NCBI RefSeq assembly: GCF_018128245.1
Contig: NZ_CP072378.1
Coordinates: 1,974,191-2,038,190, forward strand
Length of the DNA stretch: 64,000 bases
From: Leptotrichia sp. oral taxon 221
GTDB lineage: Bacteria; Fusobacteriota; Fusobacteriia; Fusobacteriales; Leptotrichiaceae
Direction: 5' to 3'
Every line of letters starts with the position of its first letter. Positions within the stretch are counted from its first letter, which is position 1. Both the position numbers and the translations under genes were made by a program. The notes under the pieces were generated by a model, which worked only from the letters and a program-made list of their open reading frames with translations, did not search any database and was not told the origin of the DNA. Positions 10,717-19,722 of this stretch are shown one piece after another.

Positions 10717-10762
10717 TTTTTACAACTCCTTCACTCTCATTCCACTATTGAATTTTTCGCTT

Positions 10763-11860
10763 TTAATTTTTTAAAATTTTTTCAATCTCATATTCATTAT
10801 ATCGATACAATTTTTTATATAATTTCACCATCTTATCTGTAAGTTTATTTTTAGTACACGAACATAATATTGAAATTTCTCTTTGAACATTATATTTTTC
10901 CTTTTTGTCAGACAAATCCCTATTTTTCAATCCTTCAACATATTCCTCAACATAATTTTCCAAATAATTCTTAACCCATTGCTGCTCTGTTCCCGCCATA
11001 TATTCCATATTTTCAAACGGTTTTTTTCTAAAAAATTTATCCCACTCTTTTTTGACTCTCTCATCATCCATATACGCAAGACTTTCAAAAACTTTATTCT
11101 TCAATTTCCCACGTTCTTTTTTCATTAAATCTAAAAGATAATCAACGTTATCCTGATCATATACCAAAGCTCCAATTGCAACTTCTTTCACTTCTTTTCC
11201 ACCATTTTCAACACAATATTTATAAAATTCATTTTCATCACCTTTACAAATATCCTCGATAATTTCCAATCGGGCAATCATTTCCTTTTTACCTTGAGGA
11301 TTAAATCCTTCTTTCAATAGCGGAACTATCTCTTTCCCCTGTTTCTTTAACATTTTAATCATTAAATCTATAATTCCAGAATAACTATCATTAAGTCCGT
11401 TTATCATAAATTTCTTCACTCTAAAATCATTCACTATTTCAGGATTATCCCATCGCAATGTCGAATCAATAACTCTAAAACGGCCACCACCAGTTCCTTT
11501 AAATGCAGCAATTAATTCGCTCAACTCACTGTAATGAAGTTCTTGATAAAAATTTTCTTTTCCAGCAGTCGTTTCTATTTTTTGCAAATTACCACCAGTA
11601 TAAGTTGTCGCTTGGGTACAAAGCACCGCATCAAGCAAAGCCAACAAATCTAAGAATAAATCACATTTATCTTCCTCATCGCCTTCAATCAATTTTTGCC
11701 CCATTTCATAAATTTGCTTAAATACTTTGGCAGCCGAAGCATACCCCTTCATTTGATCAATAGCTCTTTGCAAACGAAAATCATCTTTCACCAAATTTAT
11801 CCCAACAATCGAAACATTTTCAAGCCTATTTTTCAATTCATATAACGGTTCTAAATTCAT
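10763..11860 (-). CDS. helical-repeat protein of the MoxR-SWIM operon
   Basis: A 365-residue acidic, lysine-rich soluble protein I cannot place in a named family with certainty. The C-terminal half contains repeated two-helix units (for example the stretches beginning EVAIGALVYDQDNV and KVFESLAYMDDERV) that look like HEAT-type repeats, so a scaffold role is plausible. The N-terminal half has a long alpha-helical segment and a GGGRFRVID motif near residue 125. It is located between the SWIM gene (24 bp away) and the MoxR gene (46 bp away) and has a clear AGGAGA ribosome site, so it is a regular member of the operon. Function unknown. Confidence 0.7.
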   Translation of the reverse strand: MNLEPLYELKNRLENVSIVGINLVKDDFRLQRAIDQMKGYASAAKVFKQIYEMGQKLIEGDEEDKCDLFLDLLALLDAVLCTQATTYTGGNLQKIETTAGKENFYQELHYSELSELIAAFKGTGGGRFRVIDSTLRWDNPEIVNDFRVKKFMINGLNDSYSGIIDLMIKMLKKQGKEIVPLLKEGFNPQGKKEMIARLEIIEDICKGDENEFYKYCVENGGKEVKEVAIGALVYDQDNVDYLLDLMKKERGKLKNKVFESLAYMDDERVKKEWDKFFRKKPFENMEYMAGTEQQWVKNYLENYVEEYVEGLKNRDLSDKKEKYNVQREISILCSCTKNKLTDKMVKLYKKLYRYNEYEIEKILKN

Positions 11861-11884
11861 TTTTTCTCCTTCCTAAACTCCACT

Positions 11885-13324
11885 CTAAAATCCAAAACGA
11901 ATAATTTTATCATCAGTTATGATGCTTTGTGCTTGAGCATAAATATCTCTACCTTCATAAAATAATTTTACAAACATCACTTGATTTTCCAAACATTCAT
12001 TTGGCAAAAGTTCATAAAAATTTTCTGAAAATTCCTTGTTTTTCTTATCTCTAAGCTCTATCATCTTTTGATTTTTATCAATTAAAATATATTTTTTCTT
12101 ACCTTCTTCTTCAACAAACATAATTTTTTCAAATTCTAGTAATAAAGCCACTTCATTATTTGTCAAAATATTTTTTAATTCATTTTTAGCAATTTTTACA
12201 GCATGATCTATACTTTGAGCATGTTTTTTTATCTCTTTGTAACAAGAACTTTCAATTTTATCAAAACTAGCAACATCCCATCTTATTCTCTTATTAACTC
12301 CACCTGGATAAAAAGTTAATGTAGGCACCGTCAATAATGAAAAATTAGAATTTTCCTGCTTAATATATTTCATCGCCGAACGAGGTCTATAATTGGCAGT
12401 ATATGACACTTCCCCACTCTCTAAATCAATCCAGTATCCACAATCTGTAAAAATCTTACTAGCCTCATCATAATTCACTTCAAATGAAAGCTGCACCAAT
12501 CTCGCATTTTCCTTTTTTAACCCCAAATCATTCAACTGAGTTAACTTCCACACGCCTCCTAAATCCTCATACAACGTATTATCCGTCAATTCTGGATCAT
12601 TCTTTTCAAGTTGCTCATTCAAAAACTCTCTACCTTTTTTCTCAATCGCCCTCAACTTTTTCAAACATTCTAAAGCCGTCTGATAATGTCCCTTATCTTG
12701 ATCCTCTTTATACGCCTGAATTTCCAAAAGTAATCTTTGAAACAAAACTTGTGGTCCTGGCAAATAATAATCTCCCAATTGTTTTACAATATCTCGATAC
12801 TCTGTAATCGAAACACTCCCCATTGCAGAAAGTCCAACTTTCAATAATTGCGAACTTATTTTCTTTATCAAATCTAGCCCTTCAAGTTGCTTTTTAATTT
12901 TCTTTGTTCTAGCTGATTTAGATGCTTTTGAAGAAGTTTTTTTCTTAACTTCCTTTTCCTCATTCGCCCTTTTCGCCTTTAATTTTTCCTTTTTTTCTCT
13001 TTTCGCCAAAATATCTTCTGGTATTTCACACTCCTCAAATTTTTTCCCTTTCAATATCTCAAATAACAAAGCTAATCCATGCTTACAAGGAAATTGTCTA
13101 CTTGGACAAGTACATCGTGTAACAGGATTTTCTTCATCAATAAAATCCACTGAAACCGTATAATTCGATTTCCCACTTCCCTTACACTCGCCCATATACA
13201 AAGTATCGTCAACCGAACGCCATAATTTCAAAAATGCCCCTTTATCGCACAATTTTTTTGCATTTGAAATCGCCGAAGCATTCGGAGCCATAGCAAGAAT
13301 TCTACTCTCCTCTAATTTCTTCAC
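11885..13324 (-). CDS. SWIM zinc-finger protein, first gene of the MoxR-VWA operon
   Basis: A 479-residue protein with a SWIM zinc finger: C71-x-C73 ... C80-x-H82 (CTCPSRQFPCKH), predicted to bind nucleic acid or protein. It is followed by a lysine-rich, probably disordered linker (about 97-140) and a large C-terminal domain of about 330 residues that I do not recognise. I chose the GTG at 13324 because AGGAGG lies eight bases upstream; longer in-frame starts to 13363 have no ribosome site. It heads the five-gene operon behind an extended -10 promoter. In Escherichia coli the comparable SWIM protein is YehQ. The role is not established; it may target the MoxR/VWA machine. Confidence 0.82.
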   Translation of the reverse strand: MKKLEESRILAMAPNASAISNAKKLCDKGAFLKLWRSVDDTLYMGECKGSGKSNYTVSVDFIDEENPVTRCTCPSRQFPCKHGLALLFEILKGKKFEECEIPEDILAKREKKEKLKAKRANEEKEVKKKTSSKASKSARTKKIKKQLEGLDLIKKISSQLLKVGLSAMGSVSITEYRDIVKQLGDYYLPGPQVLFQRLLLEIQAYKEDQDKGHYQTALECLKKLRAIEKKGREFLNEQLEKNDPELTDNTLYEDLGGVWKLTQLNDLGLKKENARLVQLSFEVNYDEASKIFTDCGYWIDLESGEVSYTANYRPRSAMKYIKQENSNFSLLTVPTLTFYPGGVNKRIRWDVASFDKIESSCYKEIKKHAQSIDHAVKIAKNELKNILTNNEVALLLEFEKIMFVEEEGKKKYILIDKNQKMIELRDKKNKEFSENFYELLPNECLENQVMFVKLFYEGRDIYAQAQSIITDDKIIRFGF

Positions 13325-13434
13325 AATACAAACCTCCTTCTTTTTTATCCAAAATTCACTCAATTTTTCTAAATTTATCTAAACAAATAACACTAAAACA
13401 AATATTGAAAATTTAAGTAAAATAATTTTAATTT

Positions 13435-13443
13435 ATTATAACA
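13435..13443 (-). promoter_or_regulatory. extended -10 promoter of the SWIM-MoxR-VWA operon
   Basis: Minus-strand TGT followed by TATAAT (TATAAT at 13435-13440) forms an extended -10 element. No good -35 is present. It lies about 110 bp upstream of the chosen start of the SWIM gene. Confidence 0.5.
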
Positions 13444-13473
13444 CAATTCACCCTAAAAATATGAAAATATTTT

Positions 13474-13518
13474 TGCATAAAAAAAGTTCCCACTTTAATA
13501 ATAAAATGAGAACTTCTA
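13474..13518 (-). terminator. rho-independent terminator after rfbC
   Basis: On the minus strand a 14-bp stem beginning AAGTTCTCATTTTA pairs (with G-U pairs) with TAAAGTGGGAACTT across a TTAT loop, followed by seven T residues. It lies about 105 nt beyond the rfbC stop and ends the envelope-polysaccharide transcripts before the SWIM operon. Confidence 0.8.
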
Positions 13519-13530
13519 TACGAATATTAA

Positions 13531-13616
13531 GGGTGTAAAAAATTTTGTGTAAATAAAATAGCGAAGTACTTAATTTACTAGATTTTCTATTAGTTCACAC
13601 AAAATTCTAGACACTC
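13531..13616. repeat. 86-bp imperfect inverted-repeat element (MITE-like or insertion-sequence remnant)
   Basis: Two 24-bp ends, 13531-13554 and 13593-13616, are inverted copies matching at 17 of 24 positions by my count, sharing the core AATTTTGTGT. The interior is 38 bp and non-coding. The GGGTGT / GAGTGT termini and size fit a MITE or relic of an IS256-type element, though I see no target-site duplication. It lies between rfbC and its terminator, so it would be transcribed and could fold into a long hairpin. Confidence 0.5.
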
Positions 13617-13624
13617 TTGCAACA

Positions 13625-14236
13625 TTAATATTTTTCAAAATATTTCTTATTTCTATCAAAATTCTGATGTTTAGTATCCTTATCAGAAATTGTCAATTCA
13701 CTAGGATCAATCCCAAATTCCTCAAATTTCCAGTCAATCCCAATAGTTTCGTCATTCCACATAATTCCACTATCATATTCTGGCGAATACAAATCCGTAC
13801 ATTTGTACATAAATTCTGTATCATCTTCCAATGTCAAAAATCCATGTGCAAACCCTTCTGGCACATAAAACATAGTCTTATTAGCTTCTGTCAACAAAAC
13901 TCCATACCACTTACCAAAAGTTTCGCTATCTTTTCTCAAATCAACAGCAACATCGTAAACACTACCTTTTGCAACCCTAACAAGTTTCCCTTGAGTATTT
14001 TGAGTTTGAAAATGCAACCCTCTCAATACGCCTTTTTTCGATTTTGAATGATTATCTTGAACAAATTCCATCGTAAGTCCCAATTCCTCAAACGACTTTT
14101 TATTATATGTTTCCAAGAAAAATCCTCTTTCATCTCCAAAAACTTTTGGCTGAATTACTACTAAATCTTTTATTGGTGTTTTAATTACTTCAAAATTATT
14201 CATAATTTTCTTGTATGACATTATAACAAATGCCAT
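13625..14236 (-). CDS. rfbC: dTDP-4-dehydrorhamnose 3,5-epimerase
   Basis: Third step of dTDP-L-rhamnose synthesis: epimerises dTDP-4-keto-6-deoxyglucose at C3 and C5. The cupin-fold signature is intact: VIQPKVFGDERGFFLETYN, then FVQDNHSKSKKGVLRGLHFQ with the catalytic histidine, VDLRKDSETFGKW, and FYVPEGFAHGFLTLEDDTEF. At 203 residues it is slightly longer than the usual ~185-190, because I kept the ATG at 14236 where AAGGAGA is closely spaced; an internal ATG at 14203 (MNNFEVIKT) would give the canonical length and could be the true start. It follows rfbB by 120 bp. Confidence 0.95.
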   Translation of the reverse strand: MAFVIMSYKKIMNNFEVIKTPIKDLVVIQPKVFGDERGFFLETYNKKSFEELGLTMEFVQDNHSKSKKGVLRGLHFQTQNTQGKLVRVAKGSVYDVAVDLRKDSETFGKWYGVLLTEANKTMFYVPEGFAHGFLTLEDDTEFMYKCTDLYSPEYDSGIMWNDETIGIDWKFEEFGIDPSELTISDKDTKHQNFDRNKKYFEKY

Positions 14237-14356
14237 ATTCTCCTTTCTTTTTCATTTTTTTAATCTTTAATCCTTTTTATAGCAAAATCCTTCTTCTCAA
14301 TCTAAAATCAAAGAATTATAATTTATAAAAATTCAAAACTTTGTTATTCAATATCC

Positions 14357-15565
14357 CTATTTATTTCCATACATTTCATCATAGTATTTTTGATAATCTC
14401 CAGAAGCCACTTCATTTACCCATTCTTGATTTTCTAAATACCATTTTACTGTTTTTCTAATTCCTGTTTCAAAATCAGTTTCAGGATACCATCCCAATTC
14501 TCTCACAATTTTTGAAGGATCAATCGCATATCTCATATCGTGACCCAATCTATCTTGAACATAAGTTATCAAATCATAATTTACATTCGCCAAGTCAGTT
14601 TTCAACACCTTTTTGTATTCGTCATTCGCAGTAATTTCATCCTTCAAAATATCAATTACCAATTTTACAATATTAATATTTTGCTCTTCATTAAATCCAC
14701 CAATATTGTAAACTTCTCCCAATCTTCCGTTTCTCACAACCAAGTCAATTCCTTTACAGTGATCCTCAACATAAAGCCAATCTCTTACATTGTCACCTTT
14801 CCCATAAACAGGCAATTTCTTCCCTTCAAGCACGTTTTTTATCATCAAAGGAATCAATTTTTCTGGAAAATGGTACGGACCATAATTATTCGAACATCTT
14901 GTAATATTTATCGGCATTTTGTAAGTTTCTCCATATGCAATTACAATGTGGTCAGCTCCTGTTTTTGAAGCAGAATAAGGACTTCTAGGATCAAGCGGTG
15001 TCTTTTCTGTAAAAAATTTATCTCCATAAGTTTTCAAATTAGTTCTATTTTTTACAACCTTTTTCACTTCTTCATCTTCAATTACCAAATCAATCGCTGT
15101 TTCATAATCCTTAGACAAACTTCCATAAACCTCGTCAGTAGATACTTGCAAATATTTCACACCATCTTTGTAAATTGGATATCCATTTTCATCTTTTGAA
15201 ACAGTCCAAGCTTTTTTGGCATTTTCCAACAAATTCTGAGTTCCTAAAATATTTGTTTCCAAGAAAATTTGTGGATTTTCAATCGATCTATCAACATGCG
15301 ATTCCGCCGCAAAATTCACCACAAAATCAACATCATTTTCAGAAAAAACTCTCTCAATCTCTTTCCTATCCCTAATATCAACCTTCTCAAATTTTACTCT
15401 TTCATCCTTCAATTCCTCTTTAATCGTCCCCAAATTTCCCGCATAAGTCAATGCATCAACAACTACAACCTTTATATCTTCTTTCCCTTCATACTTTTTC
15501 AAAATATATTTCAAGAAGTTTGCACCAATAAACCCCGCTGCTCCTGTCACTAAATATGTTTTCAT
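14357..15565 (-). CDS. rfbB: dTDP-glucose 4,6-dehydratase
   Basis: Second step of dTDP-L-rhamnose synthesis, an NAD-dependent SDR enzyme. Visible features are the Rossmann motif TGAAGFIGANF at the N-terminus, NFAAESHVDRSI, VSTDEVYGSL with the catalytic Asp-Glu pair, and YSASK (Tyr-x3-Lys) near residue 195. At 402 residues it is about 50 longer than typical RfbB; the extra residues fall between about 135 and 190, around the substrate-binding region. AGGAGG precedes the ATG. It pairs with rfbC downstream, while rfbA and rfbD lie 8-25 kb away in the same polysaccharide region. Confidence 0.96.
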   Translation of the reverse strand: MKTYLVTGAAGFIGANFLKYILKKYEGKEDIKVVVVDALTYAGNLGTIKEELKDERVKFEKVDIRDRKEIERVFSENDVDFVVNFAAESHVDRSIENPQIFLETNILGTQNLLENAKKAWTVSKDENGYPIYKDGVKYLQVSTDEVYGSLSKDYETAIDLVIEDEEVKKVVKNRTNLKTYGDKFFTEKTPLDPRSPYSASKTGADHIVIAYGETYKMPINITRCSNNYGPYHFPEKLIPLMIKNVLEGKKLPVYGKGDNVRDWLYVEDHCKGIDLVVRNGRLGEVYNIGGFNEEQNINIVKLVIDILKDEITANDEYKKVLKTDLANVNYDLITYVQDRLGHDMRYAIDPSKIVRELGWYPETDFETGIRKTVKWYLENQEWVNEVASGDYQKYYDEMYGNK

Positions 15566-15736
15566 TTATTTCCCTCCTAAACAACTCATATTTTATAATT
15601 ATATCACTTTAAATTTAAACCTCAAAACTTATATTTTTTTCTTTCAAATACTAAAAATAGCATAAATATTAAATTAAAAAATTTATAATCTAATACTTAT
15701 GCTTAAAATATTTTAATATTCTAAATTTTAAATTTC

Positions 15737-16582
15737 TTATTTTTTATTTTCTTTAGAATATCTTCTTCTAGTTTCATCATTTTTAATTTTTCGCTCTTTA
15801 TCAAAAAACCATCCCCATTTATTAAAATACTTAATGGCAGATTCTATATGGTATATTAATAATTTCTTTGATCTATACGAACCTCTTCCATGTTTATGAG
15901 CTATCTCTGAAAAAGGATAATAAACAGTCTTGTATTTTTGTCCTATTCTTCGACATAAATCATAATCTTCCAGGTACATAAAATATCTTTCATCAAATCC
16001 ACCTACTTCTCTTAAAGCTGAAACCCTTGCAAAAATAAAACATCCTGAAAGTAAAGGAACTTCCATTATTTGATTAAAATCTGACCATCTCATTTCATAG
16101 TCATCATTCATTTTACCCATAATACTTTTAAATGGAAGAAAACGCCTAAAAATCAAATTCATTGGCGTTGGAAATAATTTGTTCTGATAACTAAAATTTC
16201 CATTTTCATCTGTAATCTTAGGCCCTATCTGTCCAATTTCCTCATGCTCTTTCATGTACTCGACAATTTTTTCAATTGTATTTTCTTTAAAATAAATATC
16301 TGCATTAATTGCTAAATGAAATTCAGATAATTTTGGATCGCCTGCCACTTTTTTAATAATTCGGTTATGTCCTTCTCCAAAACCTTTGTTCGCATTATTA
16401 AAAATATATTCTATTCTATCGTCATTTATTTTCTCAAAAAAACTTCTTAAAGCATCCGTCTCAGAATTATCTGAAATCCACAATTTAAAATTCAACTTTA
16501 TCTTTTGAAAACATTTTATTATTTTTTCTAAATCTGTTGTTGGAGTATTGTAAGTCACTATACTCGCTGTAAAATCATACAT
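15737..16582 (-). CDS. GT2 glycosyltransferase, rhamnosyltransferase (WbbL/RfbF)-like
   Basis: A cytoplasmic GT-A glycosyltransferase of 281 residues without membrane helices. It starts TASIVTYNTP, has NANKGFGEGHNR at about 65, INADI as the DxD-equivalent, and the family signature GGFDERYFMYLEDYDLCRR near residue 200. That combination is characteristic of rhamnosyltransferases such as WbbL. Being next to prs-like, galU and rfbB/rfbC genes, it probably transfers rhamnose from dTDP-rhamnose onto a lipid-linked glycan. Acceptor cannot be told from sequence. It begins 10 bp after the divergent PRPP synthetase gene. Confidence 0.85.
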   Translation of the reverse strand: MYDFTASIVTYNTPTTDLEKIIKCFQKIKLNFKLWISDNSETDALRSFFEKINDDRIEYIFNNANKGFGEGHNRIIKKVAGDPKLSEFHLAINADIYFKENTIEKIVEYMKEHEEIGQIGPKITDENGNFSYQNKLFPTPMNLIFRRFLPFKSIMGKMNDDYEMRWSDFNQIMEVPLLSGCFIFARVSALREVGGFDERYFMYLEDYDLCRRIGQKYKTVYYPFSEIAHKHGRGSYRSKKLLIYHIESAIKYFNKWGWFFDKERKIKNDETRRRYSKENKK

Positions 16583-16592
16583 AACTATACCT

Positions 16593-17561
16593 CTATTTTT
16601 TAAATAAGTTACTTACTTCTTTTCCAGTAACTATTCTTCTTAATACCTCTCCAAAAATTTCATTTGTTGACAAAATTGTTAATTTATCAAATTTTTTATC
16701 CTCTGACAATTCAATTGTATCTGTCACTATAATTTCTTTTATTGGAGATTTTTTCAATCTCTCAACAGCCGAATCAGAAAAAATCGCATGTGTCGCACAA
16801 CAGTAAATTTCAGTTGCTCCATTTTCCATCAATGCATCTGCAGCCATTTCTATCGTTTTTGCCGTATTTATCATATCATCAATTATAATAACTTTCTTTC
16901 CACGGACATCTCCAATTATATTTTCAATATCGTGCTCACCATTTTCATTTTTTCTTTTCTCAATTATTGCCAACGGTATTTCTAACCATTTTGCCAATTC
17001 TCTCGCTCTTTTTACTGAACCAATATCTGGTGCAACAACAACAGTATTCTCATCTTGCGAAAACCCTTTTTTCTCAAAATAATCTGCCAAAATAGGTAAT
17101 GCTTCCACATGATCTAACGGAATGTCAAAAAATCCTTGTACTTGCTTTCTATGTAATTCCATCGTAACAATTCTAGTCGCTCCAGCTGCTGACAATAAAT
17201 TTGCAATTAATTTTGAAGTAATAGGATCTCTCGGATCAGCTGTTCTATCTTGTCTAGCATACCCAAAATACGGAATTACAGCTATTATTTCCTTCGCTGA
17301 AGATCTTTTCAACGCATCGATAAATATCAACAACTCCATAATATTTTCATTCACATCACCAGAAGTCGATTGTATAACAAATGCCTTACTTCCTCTAATA
17401 CTTTCCAGCGATTTCGTAAAAATTTCCCCATCAGCAAACTTCTGAATCTTATTTTCTGATAATTCTACTCCCAAATATTCAACTATTTTTTTTGATAATT
17501 CCAAACTAGCTGAACCAGAAAATATATTAATCTCATCCTTATTAAATTTTCTAATTTCCAC
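16593..17561 (-). CDS. divergent ribose-phosphate pyrophosphokinase paralogue
   Basis: Belongs to the PRPP synthetase family (322 residues, GTG start with AAGGAGA upstream). The overall fold and many motifs are kept, such as VIPYFGYARQDR and APDIGSVKRARELA. However, positions that are nearly invariant in active enzymes have changed: the PRPP loop, normally DDM-V/I-DTAGT, reads DDMINTAKT at 228-236 (Asp to Asn, Gly to Lys), and the DLHA motif reads ELHR at 135-138. A second copy at 28668-29654 has the canonical residues. This copy may have reduced activity, or a regulatory role like eukaryotic PRPP-synthase-associated proteins; that is inference. Confidence 0.85.
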   Translation of the reverse strand: MEIRKFNKDEINIFSGSASLELSKKIVEYLGVELSENKIQKFADGEIFTKSLESIRGSKAFVIQSTSGDVNENIMELLIFIDALKRSSAKEIIAVIPYFGYARQDRTADPRDPITSKLIANLLSAAGATRIVTMELHRKQVQGFFDIPLDHVEALPILADYFEKKGFSQDENTVVVAPDIGSVKRARELAKWLEIPLAIIEKRKNENGEHDIENIIGDVRGKKVIIIDDMINTAKTIEMAADALMENGATEIYCCATHAIFSDSAVERLKKSPIKEIIVTDTIELSEDKKFDKLTILSTNEIFGEVLRRIVTGKEVSNLFKK

Positions 17562-17576
17562 TAAATTGTTCTCCTT

Positions 17577-18668
17577 CTATTTTTTCTTGTAAACTCTTAC
17601 ATAATCTACTTTCATTTCTGTAGGAAAATCCACATCTCCATCGCTTCCAGTTTTATTTTCTAATGCTACATTTATCATAATAAAATAAGGTTCTTTAAAT
17701 GGATTCTGCCCACCTTCTTTTTCCATTTGCTTCATTGTTCTTCTTTTGAAAACTCTACCGTTAAATAACCATTTAATTTCATCTGAATTCCATTCTATCG
17801 CATAAGTATTAAATTTAGTCAAATCCTCATTTTTTCTGATTTTTTCACTATTACCTGTAAACATTTTATAAGTATTATCTGCTTTTAAAACATGTGCAGT
17901 TCCTGTTACTTTTGTTAAATCTGAACCATAAATTTCAAAAATATCAATTTCACCTAAAGCTGGTCTCGAAGAATTTCTACTATCATAACTTTCTGGCCAC
18001 AACCAAAATGCAGGCCAAGTTCCCACACCTTTTGGCATAGCTGCTCTCATTTCAATTTTTCCTTCTTGCACAGAAAACTTCCCTTTAGTATGAACTGCTC
18101 CCGAACTATATAAAATCCTTCTTCGTTGCCCATTTATATCAACTGTTTTCCCATTCTCTTTTTTTACTTCTAAAATTAAATTTCCATCTTTTTCTTCAAC
18201 ATTCTCTTTCAAATAGTAGTGTTTTACTTTAAATCCTGATTGGTCAACCAAATTTCCATTTTCATCCAAATAATTCCCAGCACTCCATGGCAAATTGTTA
18301 TCTCCCCAGTAAGACCATTTTGATAAATCTAAACTATCTCCATTAAATTCGTCACTCCATACCAACTGCCAAGAATCTTTATCGTCTTTCTTGAAAATTT
18401 TACCTAATACTGTTTTCTTCTTCCCTTTTGAATTTTCATTATTAGTATTTGTTTCTTCTGTTTTATCTTTTACTTCATTTTCCGTTGTTATACTATTATT
18501 TGAATTTGAATTTACATTTGTATCTATATTTTCCTCTGATTTTTTCCCTTTTATTTTGTTTTCTATCTTCTCAACTACTCTTTTTACTTTACTTTTCTTT
18601 TTGGCCGCTAATCCTACACTATTTAAACTCAAAATACCGATTAACACTAATATACTTAATTTCTTCAT
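17577..18668 (-). CDS. secreted glycoside hydrolase family 16 enzyme
   Basis: A 363-residue exported protein. The first ~21 residues (MKKLSILVLIGILSLNSVGLA) form a signal peptide, followed by a Lys/Asn/Glu-rich linker to about residue 95, then a GH16 beta-jelly-roll domain. The catalytic motif ExDxxE is present as GEIDIFEIYG (E240, D242, E245), and WPAFWLWPES precedes it. GH16 members cleave beta-1,3(4)-glucans, galactans or similar polymers, or transglycosylate them. Lying between galU and prs within a polysaccharide biosynthesis region, it may trim or remodel the organism's own envelope glycan rather than feed on external glucan. Substrate unknown. Confidence 0.88.
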   Translation of the reverse strand: MKKLSILVLIGILSLNSVGLAAKKKSKVKRVVEKIENKIKGKKSEENIDTNVNSNSNNSITTENEVKDKTEETNTNNENSKGKKKTVLGKIFKKDDKDSWQLVWSDEFNGDSLDLSKWSYWGDNNLPWSAGNYLDENGNLVDQSGFKVKHYYLKENVEEKDGNLILEVKKENGKTVDINGQRRRILYSSGAVHTKGKFSVQEGKIEMRAAMPKGVGTWPAFWLWPESYDSRNSSRPALGEIDIFEIYGSDLTKVTGTAHVLKADNTYKMFTGNSEKIRKNEDLTKFNTYAIEWNSDEIKWLFNGRVFKRRTMKQMEKEGGQNPFKEPYFIMINVALENKTGSDGDVDFPTEMKVDYVRVYKKK

Positions 18669-18686
18669 TTAATTCCTTCCTTAAAC

Positions 18687-19595
18687 TCACTTTATTTTAT
18701 TTAATTTCTCCATCAATTCTTTCAAATATTCTTTCGCTCTGTCCTTCAATTCAGGATGTCTCAATCCAAACTCCACATTTGCCACAAACATTCCAAATTT
18801 ATCCCCTGTGTCATATCTAAATCCATCGTAATTATACGCATACAATTTCCCTTTATCATTCTTCATATCCAAAATTGCATCTGTCAACTGAATTTCTCCA
18901 CCTTTTCCAGGCTTCGTATTTTTCAAATATCCAAAAATTTCTGGTTCCAATACATATCTTCCCAATGCAGCTAATCTACTAGGTGCCTCTTCCAACGATG
19001 GTTTTTCCACAAAATTTTCTACTTCAACTGTTCTCTCATCAATTGTTTTCAAAGGCTTAACAATTCCATATTTATTAACATCTTTTTCAGCAACCTTTTG
19101 AACTCCCAAAATATTTCCACCATTCAATTCAACATATTTATCAATCAATTGTTTTGTAACAGGAGCCTCACCTTTACTCTCATCAGTATAAATAATGTCA
19201 TCCCCCAACACTACTACAAACGGTTCATCTCCAATAAACGCTTCTGCACAACCAATCGCATGTCCCAATCCTAACGGTTTCTTTTGTCTAACATAATAAA
19301 TATTCGCCAATTTTGAAATATCATCGACCACTTTCAAAAGCTCTAATTTCCCTTTTTCCTCCAACGTTTTTTCCAACTCAAACGAATAATCAAAATGATT
19401 TTCAATTGAACTCTTATTTCTCCCCGTAACAATAAGAATCTCCTCAATTCCAGAAGCAATCAGCTCTTCAACCAAATACTGCAATGCTGGTTTATCTACA
19501 ATAACTAACATTTCTTTAGGCTGGGCCTTTGTCGCTGGCAAGACTCTTGTTCCTAATCCTGCTGCAGGTATTACTGCTTTTCTTATTCTTTTCAT
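18687..19595 (-). CDS. galU: UTP--glucose-1-phosphate uridylyltransferase
   Basis: Makes UDP-glucose from UTP and glucose-1-phosphate, feeding galE and glf (UDP-galactose, then UDP-galactofuranose). The 302-residue protein begins MKRIRKAVIPAAGLGTRVLPATKA, the classical nucleotide-binding start of GalU. Further motifs are PKEMLVIVDKPALQYLVEE, LGLGHAIGCAE, VVLGDDI and the VEKP segment. I chose the ATG at 19595, which has AAGGAG seven bases upstream; an upstream ATG 14 codons earlier lacks one. It is the first gene after a good promoter and is followed within 20 bp by the GH16 gene. Confidence 0.96.
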   Translation of the reverse strand: MKRIRKAVIPAAGLGTRVLPATKAQPKEMLVIVDKPALQYLVEELIASGIEEILIVTGRNKSSIENHFDYSFELEKTLEEKGKLELLKVVDDISKLANIYYVRQKKPLGLGHAIGCAEAFIGDEPFVVVLGDDIIYTDESKGEAPVTKQLIDKYVELNGGNILGVQKVAEKDVNKYGIVKPLKTIDERTVEVENFVEKPSLEEAPSRLAALGRYVLEPEIFGYLKNTKPGKGGEIQLTDAILDMKNDKGKLYAYNYDGFRYDTGDKFGMFVANVEFGLRHPELKDRAKEYLKELMEKLNKIK

Positions 19596-19722
19596 AAATT
19601 TCTCCTTTTTCTTTTCTATATTTTTAAAATTTTTCAACTTTTTATGTATAATATTTTTTATTAGGAAAATCTCTTTTTTTATTATTTCTACTATTCCAAA
19701 ATTTTTTTAGAGATCCCTTTTA

